Below the pieces are notes generated by a model. The model was not told the DNA's origin, did no database searches, and saw only the letters and a program-made list of their open reading frames with translations. Shown piece after piece: positions 25,580 through 33,572 of a DNA stretch of 41,461 nt. The DNA is from Bacteriovorax sp. (GTDB taxonomy: Bacteria; Bdellovibrionota; Bacteriovoracia; Bacteriovoracales; Bacteriovoracaceae). Positions within the stretch are counted from its first letter, which is position 1; each line of letters starts with the position of its first letter. The stretch is taken from the NCBI GenBank assembly GCA_014376445.1, contig JACMRM010000031.1:1-41461 (forward strand), read 5' to 3'. Position numbers and translations under genes: made by a program.

Positions 25580-26535
25580 AAACAGTTTATTTAAAGACTG
25601 ACGGTGATTCTTTTTACGGTCTCGGACATGTCTACAGGTCTATCGCTCTTGCTAAATTTATTGATGAAAATAACCTTAAAACAATTTTTGTCACCGATAA
25701 ACCGGTTTCCAGTGAACTGGTACAAGCACTTCAACAGGCCAATAGAATCTTCATTACTTGTGACGATTTACTAAAATCACATAAAGACACTGACTATTTA
25801 ATTTATGACATGCCTTATTTGGATGAAGTATTTATAAATGCCACTAAAAAATTAAATTTTGTAAAGAAGATTGGCCTGGATTTTTTTTACTATGAAAATG
25901 ATTTTATTGATTCTGCCTTGAATCTTTTTAGTCATGGAGACCCGAAAAAAGCCATTTTTAAAATCAAAGAAAGCATTGCATACGCCATACTTCGCGAACC
26001 TATTTTAAGTTCAGTGCGTGCACTTGAAGTAAATCAATCTGTAGCAAAAAAAATCCTTATAACCTTTGGCTCTACTGATCCAAAAAACAATACATGTTCT
26101 GTTATGAAAGTTATCCCTGATAAAGATCAGATTATAGATATAATCCTCGGGCCACTGTTTAATCACAATGAAGAACTCAAAAAGGTAATTTCAAATTTTA
26201 AAAATAGTAGAATAAACATTTTTAAAAATGTTTCTAACATGGAAGATTTTATTCTTAACACTGGTTATGTTATTTGTGGCGGTGGAACAACGTTACTGGA
26301 AACAATATATTTGTGTAAGCCTGCAATTGTAGTTGCTCAAACTGCCGAAGAGTTAAACTTTGCGAGATCACTTGAAGCTCAAGGGCTATGTTGTGTAATA
26401 GAAAGTAACTCCCTAGATGCTGTTGATTTCAATCAATTCTCTCAATTTGAATTTCAACAAAAGCTTACCAATGGATGTAAAAATATAGAAAACGGATCTG
26501 GGAAAAAATTAATACTTGAAGAATTATTAGGATAA
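25576..26535 (+). CDS. pseG: PseG-like UDP-sugar hydrolase
   Basis: GT-B-fold hydrolase of 319 residues, expected to release UDP from UDP-2,4-diacetamido-2,4,6-trideoxy-beta-L-altrose so that the synthase can use the free sugar. Features: YGLGHVYRS at 14-22 with the catalytic His (H18), ITFGSTDPKNNT at 162-173, and CGGGTTLLETIYLCKPA at 234-250 in the nucleotide-binding half. Length fits the family (~275-350). The start is GTG in a GTGA overlap with the pseI stop, so the two are translationally coupled. The protein is fairly divergent outside the motifs, so a variant substrate is possible. Confidence 0.85.
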   Translation: MKTVYLKTDGDSFYGLGHVYRSIALAKFIDENNLKTIFVTDKPVSSELVQALQQANRIFITCDDLLKSHKDTDYLIYDMPYLDEVFINATKKLNFVKKIGLDFFYYENDFIDSALNLFSHGDPKKAIFKIKESIAYAILREPILSSVRALEVNQSVAKKILITFGSTDPKNNTCSVMKVIPDKDQIIDIILGPLFNHNEELKKVISNFKNSRINIFKNVSNMEDFILNTGYVICGGGTTLLETIYLCKPAIVVAQTAEELNFARSLEAQGLCCVIESNSLDAVDFNQFSQFEFQQKLTNGCKNIENGSGKKLILEELLG

Positions 26536-26540
26536 TTGAA

Positions 26541-27185
26541 ATGGATAAATTAGATAAAGATATTATTATCAAAAGATATCAAGAAAGATTAAAGGCCCAT
26601 GGAGTTGGTGTAAAAGCGCTATCGTCCGGGAACGCAGAGAGACAGTACATTCGCTTTTCTCACCTGTGCAAAATTGGCGACCTTGAGAATAAAAAAATTC
26701 TTGATTTTGGATGTGGTCTTTCTGATTTTTACGATTTCATTAAAAATGAATTGAAAATTAATGTTGAATACTTTGGAATCGATATCGTTCCAGAATTTAT
26801 CGAGATTTCAAAACAAAGATATCCAGAATGCCAGTTTTCAGAAGAAGACATTCTGGAATCAAATTTTTTGGAGACGCATAAATTTGATTATATTTTTTGT
26901 AGCCAGGTATTTAACAATAAATATGTAAGCATGGATAACATGGCCTTTGTTGAGAAAGTCATGGGAAAGTTATTCAGTGCCTGCAATGATGGCCTGGCCC
27001 TAGACTTCATCACTGACTATGTTGACTTTCAGGAACCTCACCTTAATTATTACTCTCCAGAAAAAATTTATTCACTTTCAAAGAAACTTACTAAACGAGT
27101 TACTTTAAAAAGTGATTATCCCCTTTATGAATTTATGATCTTTAATTATAAGGATTTTACAGGATGGGGAAAATCAAAAGCTTAG
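26541..27185 (+). CDS. Class I SAM-dependent methyltransferase
   Basis: Rossmann-fold methyltransferase of 214 residues. Motif I is ILDFGCGLSDFYDF at 53-66, the acidic motif II is YFGIDIVPEFI, and the post-I region EEDILES precedes FDYIFCSQVFN. The ATG at 26541 has AGGAT about 8 bases upstream, in the end of pseG. It overlaps the next gene by 22 bp. Its place inside the pseI-pseG operon suggests methylation of the nonulosonic acid or of its N-acyl group; this is inference, as the substrate pocket cannot be read. Confidence 0.82.
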   Translation: MDKLDKDIIIKRYQERLKAHGVGVKALSSGNAERQYIRFSHLCKIGDLENKKILDFGCGLSDFYDFIKNELKINVEYFGIDIVPEFIEISKQRYPECQFSEEDILESNFLETHKFDYIFCSQVFNNKYVSMDNMAFVEKVMGKLFSACNDGLALDFITDYVDFQEPHLNYYSPEKIYSLSKKLTKRVTLKSDYPLYEFMIFNYKDFTGWGKSKA

Positions 27186-28048
27186 TCATAACAATCGATA
27201 TAGATAATGATTTCATCAGCACTCCCCTGGAGAGCCCCGATACATTATTCTGGACAGGCCTAACAATCGGCCTCCCTAAAATACTTGAAATATTTAATTC
27301 AACTGCGAAAGCTAACGATTCAGTATTGGCGATTACTATTTTCTGTAGAGCAGACTGGCAAATTGAAAAAATTATGGGCCAGGCCGAGTGGGTCTTCCTT
27401 GAAACAAATAAAATTATTTCTTCAGGGAAGTATCAACATTTAAATATTGATCTTCAATGGCACCCTCACCTTTATGAGGAAAACGATGGTAAGTGGTTTC
27501 AGTCTCATGATAATTCAATTCAACGTAATCAGTTGATTGATATTCATAATAAACTAATAAATGCTGGAATTGATGTTAAGTGTACTCGAATTGGCGAATG
27601 CTTTTTTAATAATAACATCCTTGAAACTCTTGTTGAATTAAAAATTAAATTTGATTCAACTGCTTTTCCCGGCAGAGATATTGGACATACCAATTGGAAA
27701 CCTAGTCCAACTCATCCTTATCATCCTGATTTAAGTAATTTTACCAGTGAAGGAAATCAAAAAATTCTTGAAGTGCCATTTTCAATGTTATCTATACATG
27801 CCCCTTACGAAAGGGCTCCTAATTTACGTTATTTAAATCTAATTTTTTCTCCTGAATATACAACATCAGGAATTAAAGATTATTCTGAAAATTTTATTGT
27901 TACAATTCTTCATCCATATGAGATTTTAACTTTAAATCAACCAAACACTCATAAACTTTTTGGTCCAGAAAATTCCATATCAGAAAATGTGAATTTAATT
28001 ACCTCACACTTAAAAACAAAATCAATTCTAGTTAAGGATATTACATGA
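27164..28048 (+). CDS. Divergent polysaccharide deacetylase-like protein
   Basis: Protein of 294 residues with a NodB-like layout but atypical motifs. The first-strand acidic motif is TIDIDNDF at 10-17. A His pair lies in LQWHPHLY at 97-104. CTRIGECFFNNNILETLVE at 140-158 then IKFDSTAFPG corresponds to the substrate-groove segment of deacetylase-like proteins, and TILHPYE near the C-terminus could hold the last His. It may act in the cytoplasm, since no signal peptide is evident. Deacetylation of a 2- or 4-acetamido group in the nonulosonate pathway would fit its position. A different hydrolytic or non-catalytic role is possible. The ATG has AAGGA 9 bases upstream; its stop overlaps the next start as ATGA. 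Confidence 0.65.
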   Translation: MGKIKSLVITIDIDNDFISTPLESPDTLFWTGLTIGLPKILEIFNSTAKANDSVLAITIFCRADWQIEKIMGQAEWVFLETNKIISSGKYQHLNIDLQWHPHLYEENDGKWFQSHDNSIQRNQLIDIHNKLINAGIDVKCTRIGECFFNNNILETLVELKIKFDSTAFPGRDIGHTNWKPSPTHPYHPDLSNFTSEGNQKILEVPFSMLSIHAPYERAPNLRYLNLIFSPEYTTSGIKDYSENFIVTILHPYEILTLNQPNTHKLFGPENSISENVNLITSHLKTKSILVKDIT

Positions 28049-29247
28049 CTTCAAAAAAGGTCCTAACGATAGGTATAGGACAATTTCAATTACTGGGTAT
28101 CGAAACATTAAAAAAGAATGGATATACTGTGATTGGCATTGACGGAAACCAGAATGCCGCTGGTCGTGCTCTATGTGATAAATTTTATCATTGCGAACTG
28201 AATGAAAATGAAAAGATTATTGAGATAGCTAAGAGTGAGAAGGTTGATTTTGCAATTGGATTTGAATGTGACCCGGCCGTAGAGGCTATTAACATAGTTA
28301 ATGAAATGTTAGGACTCCCTGCCCTGAACGAGACGGCACGCAGAACAAACCTGGATAAACTACTGGTTCGTAAAATTCAAAAAGAATTGAAACTAAACAT
28401 GCCCCTAGTATATGAGATTGAAAATCTTGAACAACTTAAAGAGATTGTTCAAAACTCTAACCACCCATGGGTGTTAAAACCCAAAGCTTCCTCTGGTAGT
28501 AGAGGAGTTGAATTAATTGAACAAAACTCTAATATTGAAGCAGCTTTTCAACGATCAAACGTATTTAAGAAAAACACTGATCCCTTGATGCTGGAAGAAT
28601 TTGTACCAGGAAAAGAAATCGCAATAGATGGTTTTGCACATAATGGTGAATGCCATATTTTAACTATCAGCTTTAAAGACAGAACAGCACCACCATATTT
28701 ACTAGATGAAGGACTTTTAATTTCAAATAACATTGAAGATCCTTTGGCAATAGAAGCTAAACGACAGCTAAATGCAATTTTCAACTCAATTCAAGCAGAT
28801 CTATCAAGTCCATTTCATGCTGAATTTCTCTATAATGAGAATGGAGTTTACCTCGTAGAATACAGCTTGCGAGGTGCGGGCTTTAATGTTTTCAGTAAAC
28901 TGATTCCATTAGTTTCTGGATTTGATACTTTAAATTTTCTAATTAACCAATCCAGTGGTTCTGTAGAAAACTGGACTTTTAATTCAAAATCTTTAAATAA
29001 GAATTTATATCTTGGCTTTTTTGACGGAGAAACGGGAATTCTAAAATCTATTGATTTGCCCTCGGATTTAAAAAATGACCCTCTCGTCAACGAATGTAAC
29101 ATTTATGTTTCTGCGGGAGATACAACAAAAAAGTTAAAATCTGGAGCAGACAGACTTGGCCATATCGTTCTTAAAGGTACTGCTTCAGATTCTTTGCGTG
29201 AAAAATTTTATGCGATTAAAAATAAAGTGAAGTTCATCTATGAATAA
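28045..29247 (+). CDS. ATP-grasp family carboxylate ligase
   Basis: ATP-grasp enzyme of 400 residues. A Rossmann-like preATP domain opens with VLTIGIGQFQLLGIETLKK. The ATP-binding core includes WVLKPKASSGSRGVELI (142-158) and MLEEFVPGKEIAIDG (182-196), and the metal-binding HAEFLYNENG...LVEYSLRGAG follows. Enzymes of this fold form an acyl-phosphate and ligate it to an amine, thiol or other nucleophile; many polysaccharide loci carry uncharacterised ones that attach amino acids or make unusual acyl groups. It is coupled by ATGA to the deacetylase-like gene and overlaps the DegT-like gene by 8 bp. The substrate is unknown. The tight link with an aminotransferase and an aldolase points to a small amino-acid or hydroxy-acid building block. 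Confidence 0.82.
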   Translation: MTSKKVLTIGIGQFQLLGIETLKKNGYTVIGIDGNQNAAGRALCDKFYHCELNENEKIIEIAKSEKVDFAIGFECDPAVEAINIVNEMLGLPALNETARRTNLDKLLVRKIQKELKLNMPLVYEIENLEQLKEIVQNSNHPWVLKPKASSGSRGVELIEQNSNIEAAFQRSNVFKKNTDPLMLEEFVPGKEIAIDGFAHNGECHILTISFKDRTAPPYLLDEGLLISNNIEDPLAIEAKRQLNAIFNSIQADLSSPFHAEFLYNENGVYLVEYSLRGAGFNVFSKLIPLVSGFDTLNFLINQSSGSVENWTFNSKSLNKNLYLGFFDGETGILKSIDLPSDLKNDPLVNECNIYVSAGDTTKKLKSGADRLGHIVLKGTASDSLREKFYAIKNKVKFIYE

Positions 29248-30316
29248 AAAAATTGAACTGGAAAATTTTTTTCTTGCTCAGACTGGTTTAAAACAATTAT
29301 CGATTGCTGGTAGGGCCAATGTTTTATTGTATTCCATTTTCAAAACATTGCCTGCTGGCTCTAAAATTTTATTTCCTGCCATTATGTGCACCAGTCCTAT
29401 TATAGTGGCAAAACTTGCTAACATGCAGGCCATACTAGCTGATGTCGACCCAACCAATGGGCTTCTTACAGAAGAAAGTGTTCAAGAAGCTTTAAAGAAA
29501 CACCCAGATCTTAAAGCTATTCTCAGTGTAAATTTATACGGACAAAGACCAGATAATGAAAACATATACGCACTGTGCCAAGATAATAAAATTATTCTCA
29601 TTGAAGACGCGGCATTAGGATGGAATTTTAACTCACTCGGCAAAAATGTTGATATCGCCGTATTAAGTTTTGGAAGTAAAAAGCCTGTTGATTGTAACGG
29701 TGGTGGAGCTGCATTAACTAACAACCAGGAGCTCCATAATTCCGTTGAAGAAATTATAAAAAATATTCAATTCACTTCAAACGAAAAAATTCAAACTCTT
29801 TCAGGACTTTATACCCGCCTTTATTATTTATTACAGGAATGGGAAGAGTCAGTTCCTACTTCTCAAATTAACTTTGCTCATTTTCAGGATGCTCTAAGTG
29901 AACTTTATTTAAAAGACGATAGCACTGTTAACCTAGGGAATATCTTGAGCTCTCTGGAAAACTATCAGGAGAATGTTGAATCCCGTTTTTATTGGGCCAA
30001 AAAATACGAAGATTATTTTCAGAATACAACGCTCTTTAAAAATTTTATGCACCTGGAAAAGGGTCTTGGGATTTGGCGTTACAGTGTGATGTACACTGGA
30101 AAAAACAGGAATAAATTTTTAAAATATATTAGAGAAAACAAATTAGATGTATCATCGTGGTATCCTTCACTTGAGAAACTAGGTTTTGGAACAGAGGATT
30201 CAAAATTAATAAATGCTCAGTTATTTTCTGACAGAGTAATAAATTTTTGGGTCTCAGATATTAATGAAGAAATATTTTCAAACACAATTAAAATAATAGA
30301 TAGCTTTAGGGAGTAA
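29240..30316 (+). CDS. Divergent DegT/DnrJ/EryC1-type PLP protein
   Basis: PLP enzyme of 358 residues with a DegT-like plan but weak motifs. The PLP Asp is in LIEDAALGWN (D123). The likely Schiff-base Lys is in LSFGSKKPVDCNGGGAALT, where K147 or K148 precedes a GGG instead of the usual G-E-G-G. The N-terminal half keeps GxNVLLYS and LFPAIMCTSPI segments resembling the aldehyde-binding start of the family. It could aminate a keto sugar, serving as a PseC substitute, or act on the product of the neighbouring aldolase. It sits between the ATP-grasp gene (8-bp overlap) and the aldolase gene (1-bp gap), so the three were probably acquired together. Confidence 0.7.
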   Translation: MNKKIELENFFLAQTGLKQLSIAGRANVLLYSIFKTLPAGSKILFPAIMCTSPIIVAKLANMQAILADVDPTNGLLTEESVQEALKKHPDLKAILSVNLYGQRPDNENIYALCQDNKIILIEDAALGWNFNSLGKNVDIAVLSFGSKKPVDCNGGGAALTNNQELHNSVEEIIKNIQFTSNEKIQTLSGLYTRLYYLLQEWEESVPTSQINFAHFQDALSELYLKDDSTVNLGNILSSLENYQENVESRFYWAKKYEDYFQNTTLFKNFMHLEKGLGIWRYSVMYTGKNRNKFLKYIRENKLDVSSWYPSLEKLGFGTEDSKLINAQLFSDRVINFWVSDINEEIFSNTIKIIDSFRE

Positions 30317-30317
30317 T

Positions 30318-32192
30318 ATGAAAAATGTAGAAATTCTAGATTGCACACTGAGAGATGGTAGCTACTTAATTAATTTCCAATTCAATACAAATGATACCCA
30401 CCACATTTCAAAACTTCTTGAAAAATCGGGGATTAAATATATTGAAGTCGGACATGGCCTTGGCCTGGATGCGACAGATAAGACTTCTTCTCTAGAAAGT
30501 GATATCGATTACATCAAAGCAGCGAAACAAGCCGTAACAAAATCTAAAATCGGTGTTTTTTACATTCCTGGTATTGGGAATATGGACTCTATCAAAAGAG
30601 CAGTTGATGCTGGTTTAGATTTTATCCGTATTGGAGTTAACGTTACTGAGTATAAGAATGCTGAAGAAACAATTAATTATGCTAAAGGCCTTGGGCTGGA
30701 AGTGTGGATTAATTTAATGAAAACATACACAGTAGATTTCACCGAGTGGAGAAATATCTGTGAATATTTAAAAACTATGAAATGCGATCACCTCGCCGTT
30801 GTAGACTCTGCAGGTGGAATGCTTCCAGCTGACGTAAAAAAATATTGTGAAATTGCTAAAGAAGTTACTCCATTTGGAATTGGATTTCATGGGCACAACA
30901 ATATGCAACTTGCGATCGCAAACTGCATGGCCGCAGTAGAGGGCGGAGCAACTTTCGTAGATGGAACGCTTTTTGGAATGGGAAGAAGTGGTGGAAATGC
31001 CAACACTGAAATCCTTGCAGCTATTTTCAACCGCGAAGGAATTATTACAACTTATGATTCAGAATTTTTAATCGAAATAGCTAATGAAATTATAGCCCCT
31101 ATTGCCAGAAAAAACCCGGGCGATGGAGCCGTTGAACTAGCTGCTGGAGTAAATTATTTTCACTCAAGCTTTTTCTCAACAGTTAAGAAAACATGTGATG
31201 AAACTAATACAAGTATCTTCAGAACGATTATCAATCTTCCGACAGAATCTAGGAAGTCAGTTTCAAAAGAAATGGTGAGCGAGACTGTTAAGAAAATTTC
31301 AAAAAACACTGAGCCGCTAACCAGACTTAAAGAATCAAATACTCTTTACATTAACAACATAACTGAACTTTCAAAATACCTTAAAGAAGTATCAAGTAAA
31401 ACTAATTGCAAGATCGCAGTCAGCGTTTCTCTTGAACCTAAACTTACTGAGAGTTTCAGAGTAAGTAATATCTACACTCTTGAAGAAATGATTGTTGGTC
31501 ACATTGAATTTTCTGATTTTAAAGAATTATCGCAACTAATGGATAGCTTAAAAAAGCTTGTTAATTTCTGGGTACTGGACACAAAATTAAAAGAGTCTTT
31601 AACTCAATTACCAGAACTGCCATATTATTTTTACGATGAAGAACTTCTGGAAATCAACACACTAAGAAATGAATTGATGAATTCCAATAGAACCATTCTT
31701 ACGTCAAATAATTTAAATAAACTGGCCGCTGATAATAGTTATTCTTCTAATGGCGTAAATTCAGAAGGCAATATTTTGGTCATTAATCAGGATACTAAAG
31801 AAATCAATAATGAGGTTGTGAAACAACTTTCTAAGAAAGACCAAATTTTGTTAACACACAAGTGCCAAATCAGCGATGAATCATGGGAAATAATCAAATC
31901 GAAAGAAATTGATGTTAGAAGAGTGAACTACACTCTGTCGTTAGCTTATGAGATCAAAAAAATCATTAGACTTAAAGACCTCGTTGAATCAAGAGGCCAT
32001 TATGAAAAAGACGGTCTAGAAGTTGTCAGTGGTGGAATCGTCAGTAAAAAAGGTGCAATCATTGTAGATAACAGTAAAAATCCTACCATCATTCTTGGAA
32101 TTACTGATGGCCAGGGTGGAGTAAATATTATTGATTCAAAAAACCTGGATCTGATAAAAATTCGTGAAGCTATATTCGCTGAAACCAAATAA
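30318..32192 (+). CDS. DmpG-like pyruvate aldolase with a long unassigned C-terminal half
   Basis: A 624-residue protein. Residues 1-~310 form a DRE-TIM (HMGL-like) aldolase closest in plan to 4-hydroxy-2-oxovalerate aldolase: DCTLRDGSY at 8-16, VVDSAGGMLP at 161-170, metal-binding HGHNN at 191-195, GMGRSGGN at 220-227 and AAGVNYFHSSFFSTVKKT in the following helical region. Stand-alone DmpG is ~345 residues, so about 300 residues are extra, and I recognise no domain in them. Divalent-metal aldol chemistry with pyruvate is the family expectation. The partner aldehyde dehydrogenase usual for DmpG is absent, so degradation is unlikely and synthesis of a hydroxy-keto-acid is more plausible. GGGAG lies 5 bases before the ATG. 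It is the last gene of the plus-strand operon, before a hairpin. Confidence 0.75.
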   Translation: MKNVEILDCTLRDGSYLINFQFNTNDTHHISKLLEKSGIKYIEVGHGLGLDATDKTSSLESDIDYIKAAKQAVTKSKIGVFYIPGIGNMDSIKRAVDAGLDFIRIGVNVTEYKNAEETINYAKGLGLEVWINLMKTYTVDFTEWRNICEYLKTMKCDHLAVVDSAGGMLPADVKKYCEIAKEVTPFGIGFHGHNNMQLAIANCMAAVEGGATFVDGTLFGMGRSGGNANTEILAAIFNREGIITTYDSEFLIEIANEIIAPIARKNPGDGAVELAAGVNYFHSSFFSTVKKTCDETNTSIFRTIINLPTESRKSVSKEMVSETVKKISKNTEPLTRLKESNTLYINNITELSKYLKEVSSKTNCKIAVSVSLEPKLTESFRVSNIYTLEEMIVGHIEFSDFKELSQLMDSLKKLVNFWVLDTKLKESLTQLPELPYYFYDEELLEINTLRNELMNSNRTILTSNNLNKLAADNSYSSNGVNSEGNILVINQDTKEINNEVVKQLSKKDQILLTHKCQISDESWEIIKSKEIDVRRVNYTLSLAYEIKKIIRLKDLVESRGHYEKDGLEVVSGGIVSKKGAIIVDNSKNPTIILGITDGQGGVNIIDSKNLDLIKIREAIFAETK

Positions 32193-32196
32193 AAAA

Positions 32197-32233
32197 ATGG
32201 CCACCATTCTAACTTAAATAGAATGGTGGCCAT
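32197..32233 (-). terminator. Intrinsic terminator between convergent operons
   Basis: ATGGCCACCATTCTA (32197-32211) and TAGAATGGTGGCCAT (32219-32233) pair perfectly over 15 bp around a 7-base loop. On the minus strand the stem is followed at once by six T (32196-32191) and then ATTT, a textbook intrinsic terminator for the minus-strand operon ending at 32249. On the plus strand there is no T run after it, but the hairpin may still stop or stabilise the plus-strand message ending at 32192. Confidence 0.9.
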
Positions 32234-32248
32234 AATATCACTGACAAA

Positions 32249-33571
32249 TTAATTAAATTTTCTAAATACCGGCTTAACAGCATCACCGATTAAATACTTT
32301 TCAAAACCTTCTTCAGTTGCTTTTTTAAGTACTCCACAAGCATCTTTAAATGCTTCCACTGCGTAATTTAAATGCTCTTGTTGATGAGCTAAACTTGGAA
32401 CTACATAAGGCATAAGAATGCCTCTTGCACACAATTCCTGCATGAACAAAGTTCTAGCGGGAGCTGATATTTCCCCTTGTCCATTTCTAAAAGAAAATCC
32501 AGGTTTACATCCATAACCGATAATATCAACCAAGTGAGCTGCACCAGAATCCTGTGCTGCTTTTCTCATTCCTTCCTGTAATAATCGTCCAGTTGTATAA
32601 AAATGTTCTATGGCATTTTTATTTTGAATTTCTTTGATTGTTGCTATTGAAGCGGCCAGTGAATGAGTCTCTCCGCCATGAGTAGTTGATAATAAAAAAA
32701 CTCTTTCCTGGTCGTGTCCTAATCCACCTAATTTCATAAATTCTTTTTGTCCAACTAACGCTGAAACAGAGAATCCATTGGCCATCGCTTTTCCAAATGC
32801 TGATAGATGTGGCGTTACTCCAGCAATCACCTGCGCTCCACCAATATGAAATCTAAAACCAGATACGACTTCATCAAAAATTAACAATGATCCATTTTTT
32901 TCACATAAATCTTTAAGACCTTGTAAAAAACCCGGTGCAGGTTCAGTCGCCGCAATTGGCTCAAAAATAAAACAAGCAATTTTTCCTGGATATTGATCAA
33001 AAAGTGCTTTAGCGGAATCAAGATTATTGTACTCAAATTTAAGAGTTAAATTTGAAATGGCCTCTGGCACTCCTCTATTCATCACAGTTGAGCCTATGAA
33101 CCAGTCATGAATTGAGTTAAAAGGATCGGAAGCGCATCTAACGACATAGTCTCGGCCAGTATAAGCTCTTGCTAACTTCACAGCTGCAGTGACCGCATCC
33201 GAACCATTTTTACCAAATTTCACCATTTCTGCAGAAGGAATAATCGAATTCATCAATTCGGCCAGTTCACCCTCTAGATAAGACGGTCTTACAAAATTGC
33301 AGCCACGTGATAACTCTTTTTGAGCAGCTTCAATAACTGGCCCATATGCATGTCCGAGAATTACTGTTCCCAAACTCATTCCAAGATCTAGCCATTTATT
33401 TCCATCTACATCATAAATATGTGCTCCTTCTCCACGGTCTATAATTCTTGGAGCATTAGCCGGAAATTGATCATCACCTTTCGAGTAAGTATGTGCTCCA
33501 CCTGGAATTAAAGCCTGAGCTTTTTTGGCCATTTCAATGTTCTTATCGAGTTTAATATTTTTTGTTTCCAT
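32249..33571 (-). CDS. Glutamate-1-semialdehyde-aminomutase-like class III aminotransferase
   Basis: Class III PLP enzyme of 440 residues with motifs GKNGSDAVTAA (120-130), LIFDEVVSGFR (230-240) and SAFGKAMANGF (257-267), where K261 should bind PLP. This is the glutamate-1-semialdehyde 2,1-aminomutase branch, but setting and overall make-up point away from haem synthesis: it is last in a glycan operon and separated by 1 bp from an aldo/keto reductase. HemL-like proteins in polysaccharide loci probably aminate or transpose an amine on a sugar-related substrate. It could be the amination step absent from the pseudaminic-type pathway, or act on the KdsB-like branch. It is the final gene before the terminator. 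Confidence 0.85.
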   Translation of the reverse strand: METKNIKLDKNIEMAKKAQALIPGGAHTYSKGDDQFPANAPRIIDRGEGAHIYDVDGNKWLDLGMSLGTVILGHAYGPVIEAAQKELSRGCNFVRPSYLEGELAELMNSIIPSAEMVKFGKNGSDAVTAAVKLARAYTGRDYVVRCASDPFNSIHDWFIGSTVMNRGVPEAISNLTLKFEYNNLDSAKALFDQYPGKIACFIFEPIAATEPAPGFLQGLKDLCEKNGSLLIFDEVVSGFRFHIGGAQVIAGVTPHLSAFGKAMANGFSVSALVGQKEFMKLGGLGHDQERVFLLSTTHGGETHSLAASIATIKEIQNKNAIEHFYTTGRLLQEGMRKAAQDSGAAHLVDIIGYGCKPGFSFRNGQGEISAPARTLFMQELCARGILMPYVVPSLAHQQEHLNYAVEAFKDACGVLKKATEEGFEKYLIGDAVKPVFRKFN

Positions 33572-33572
33572 A

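Noticed and set aside
32249-33571. Naming the class III aminotransferase hemL
   Set aside because: It closes a polysaccharide operon with no haem genes; similarity to HemL motifs is shared by the wider class III family.
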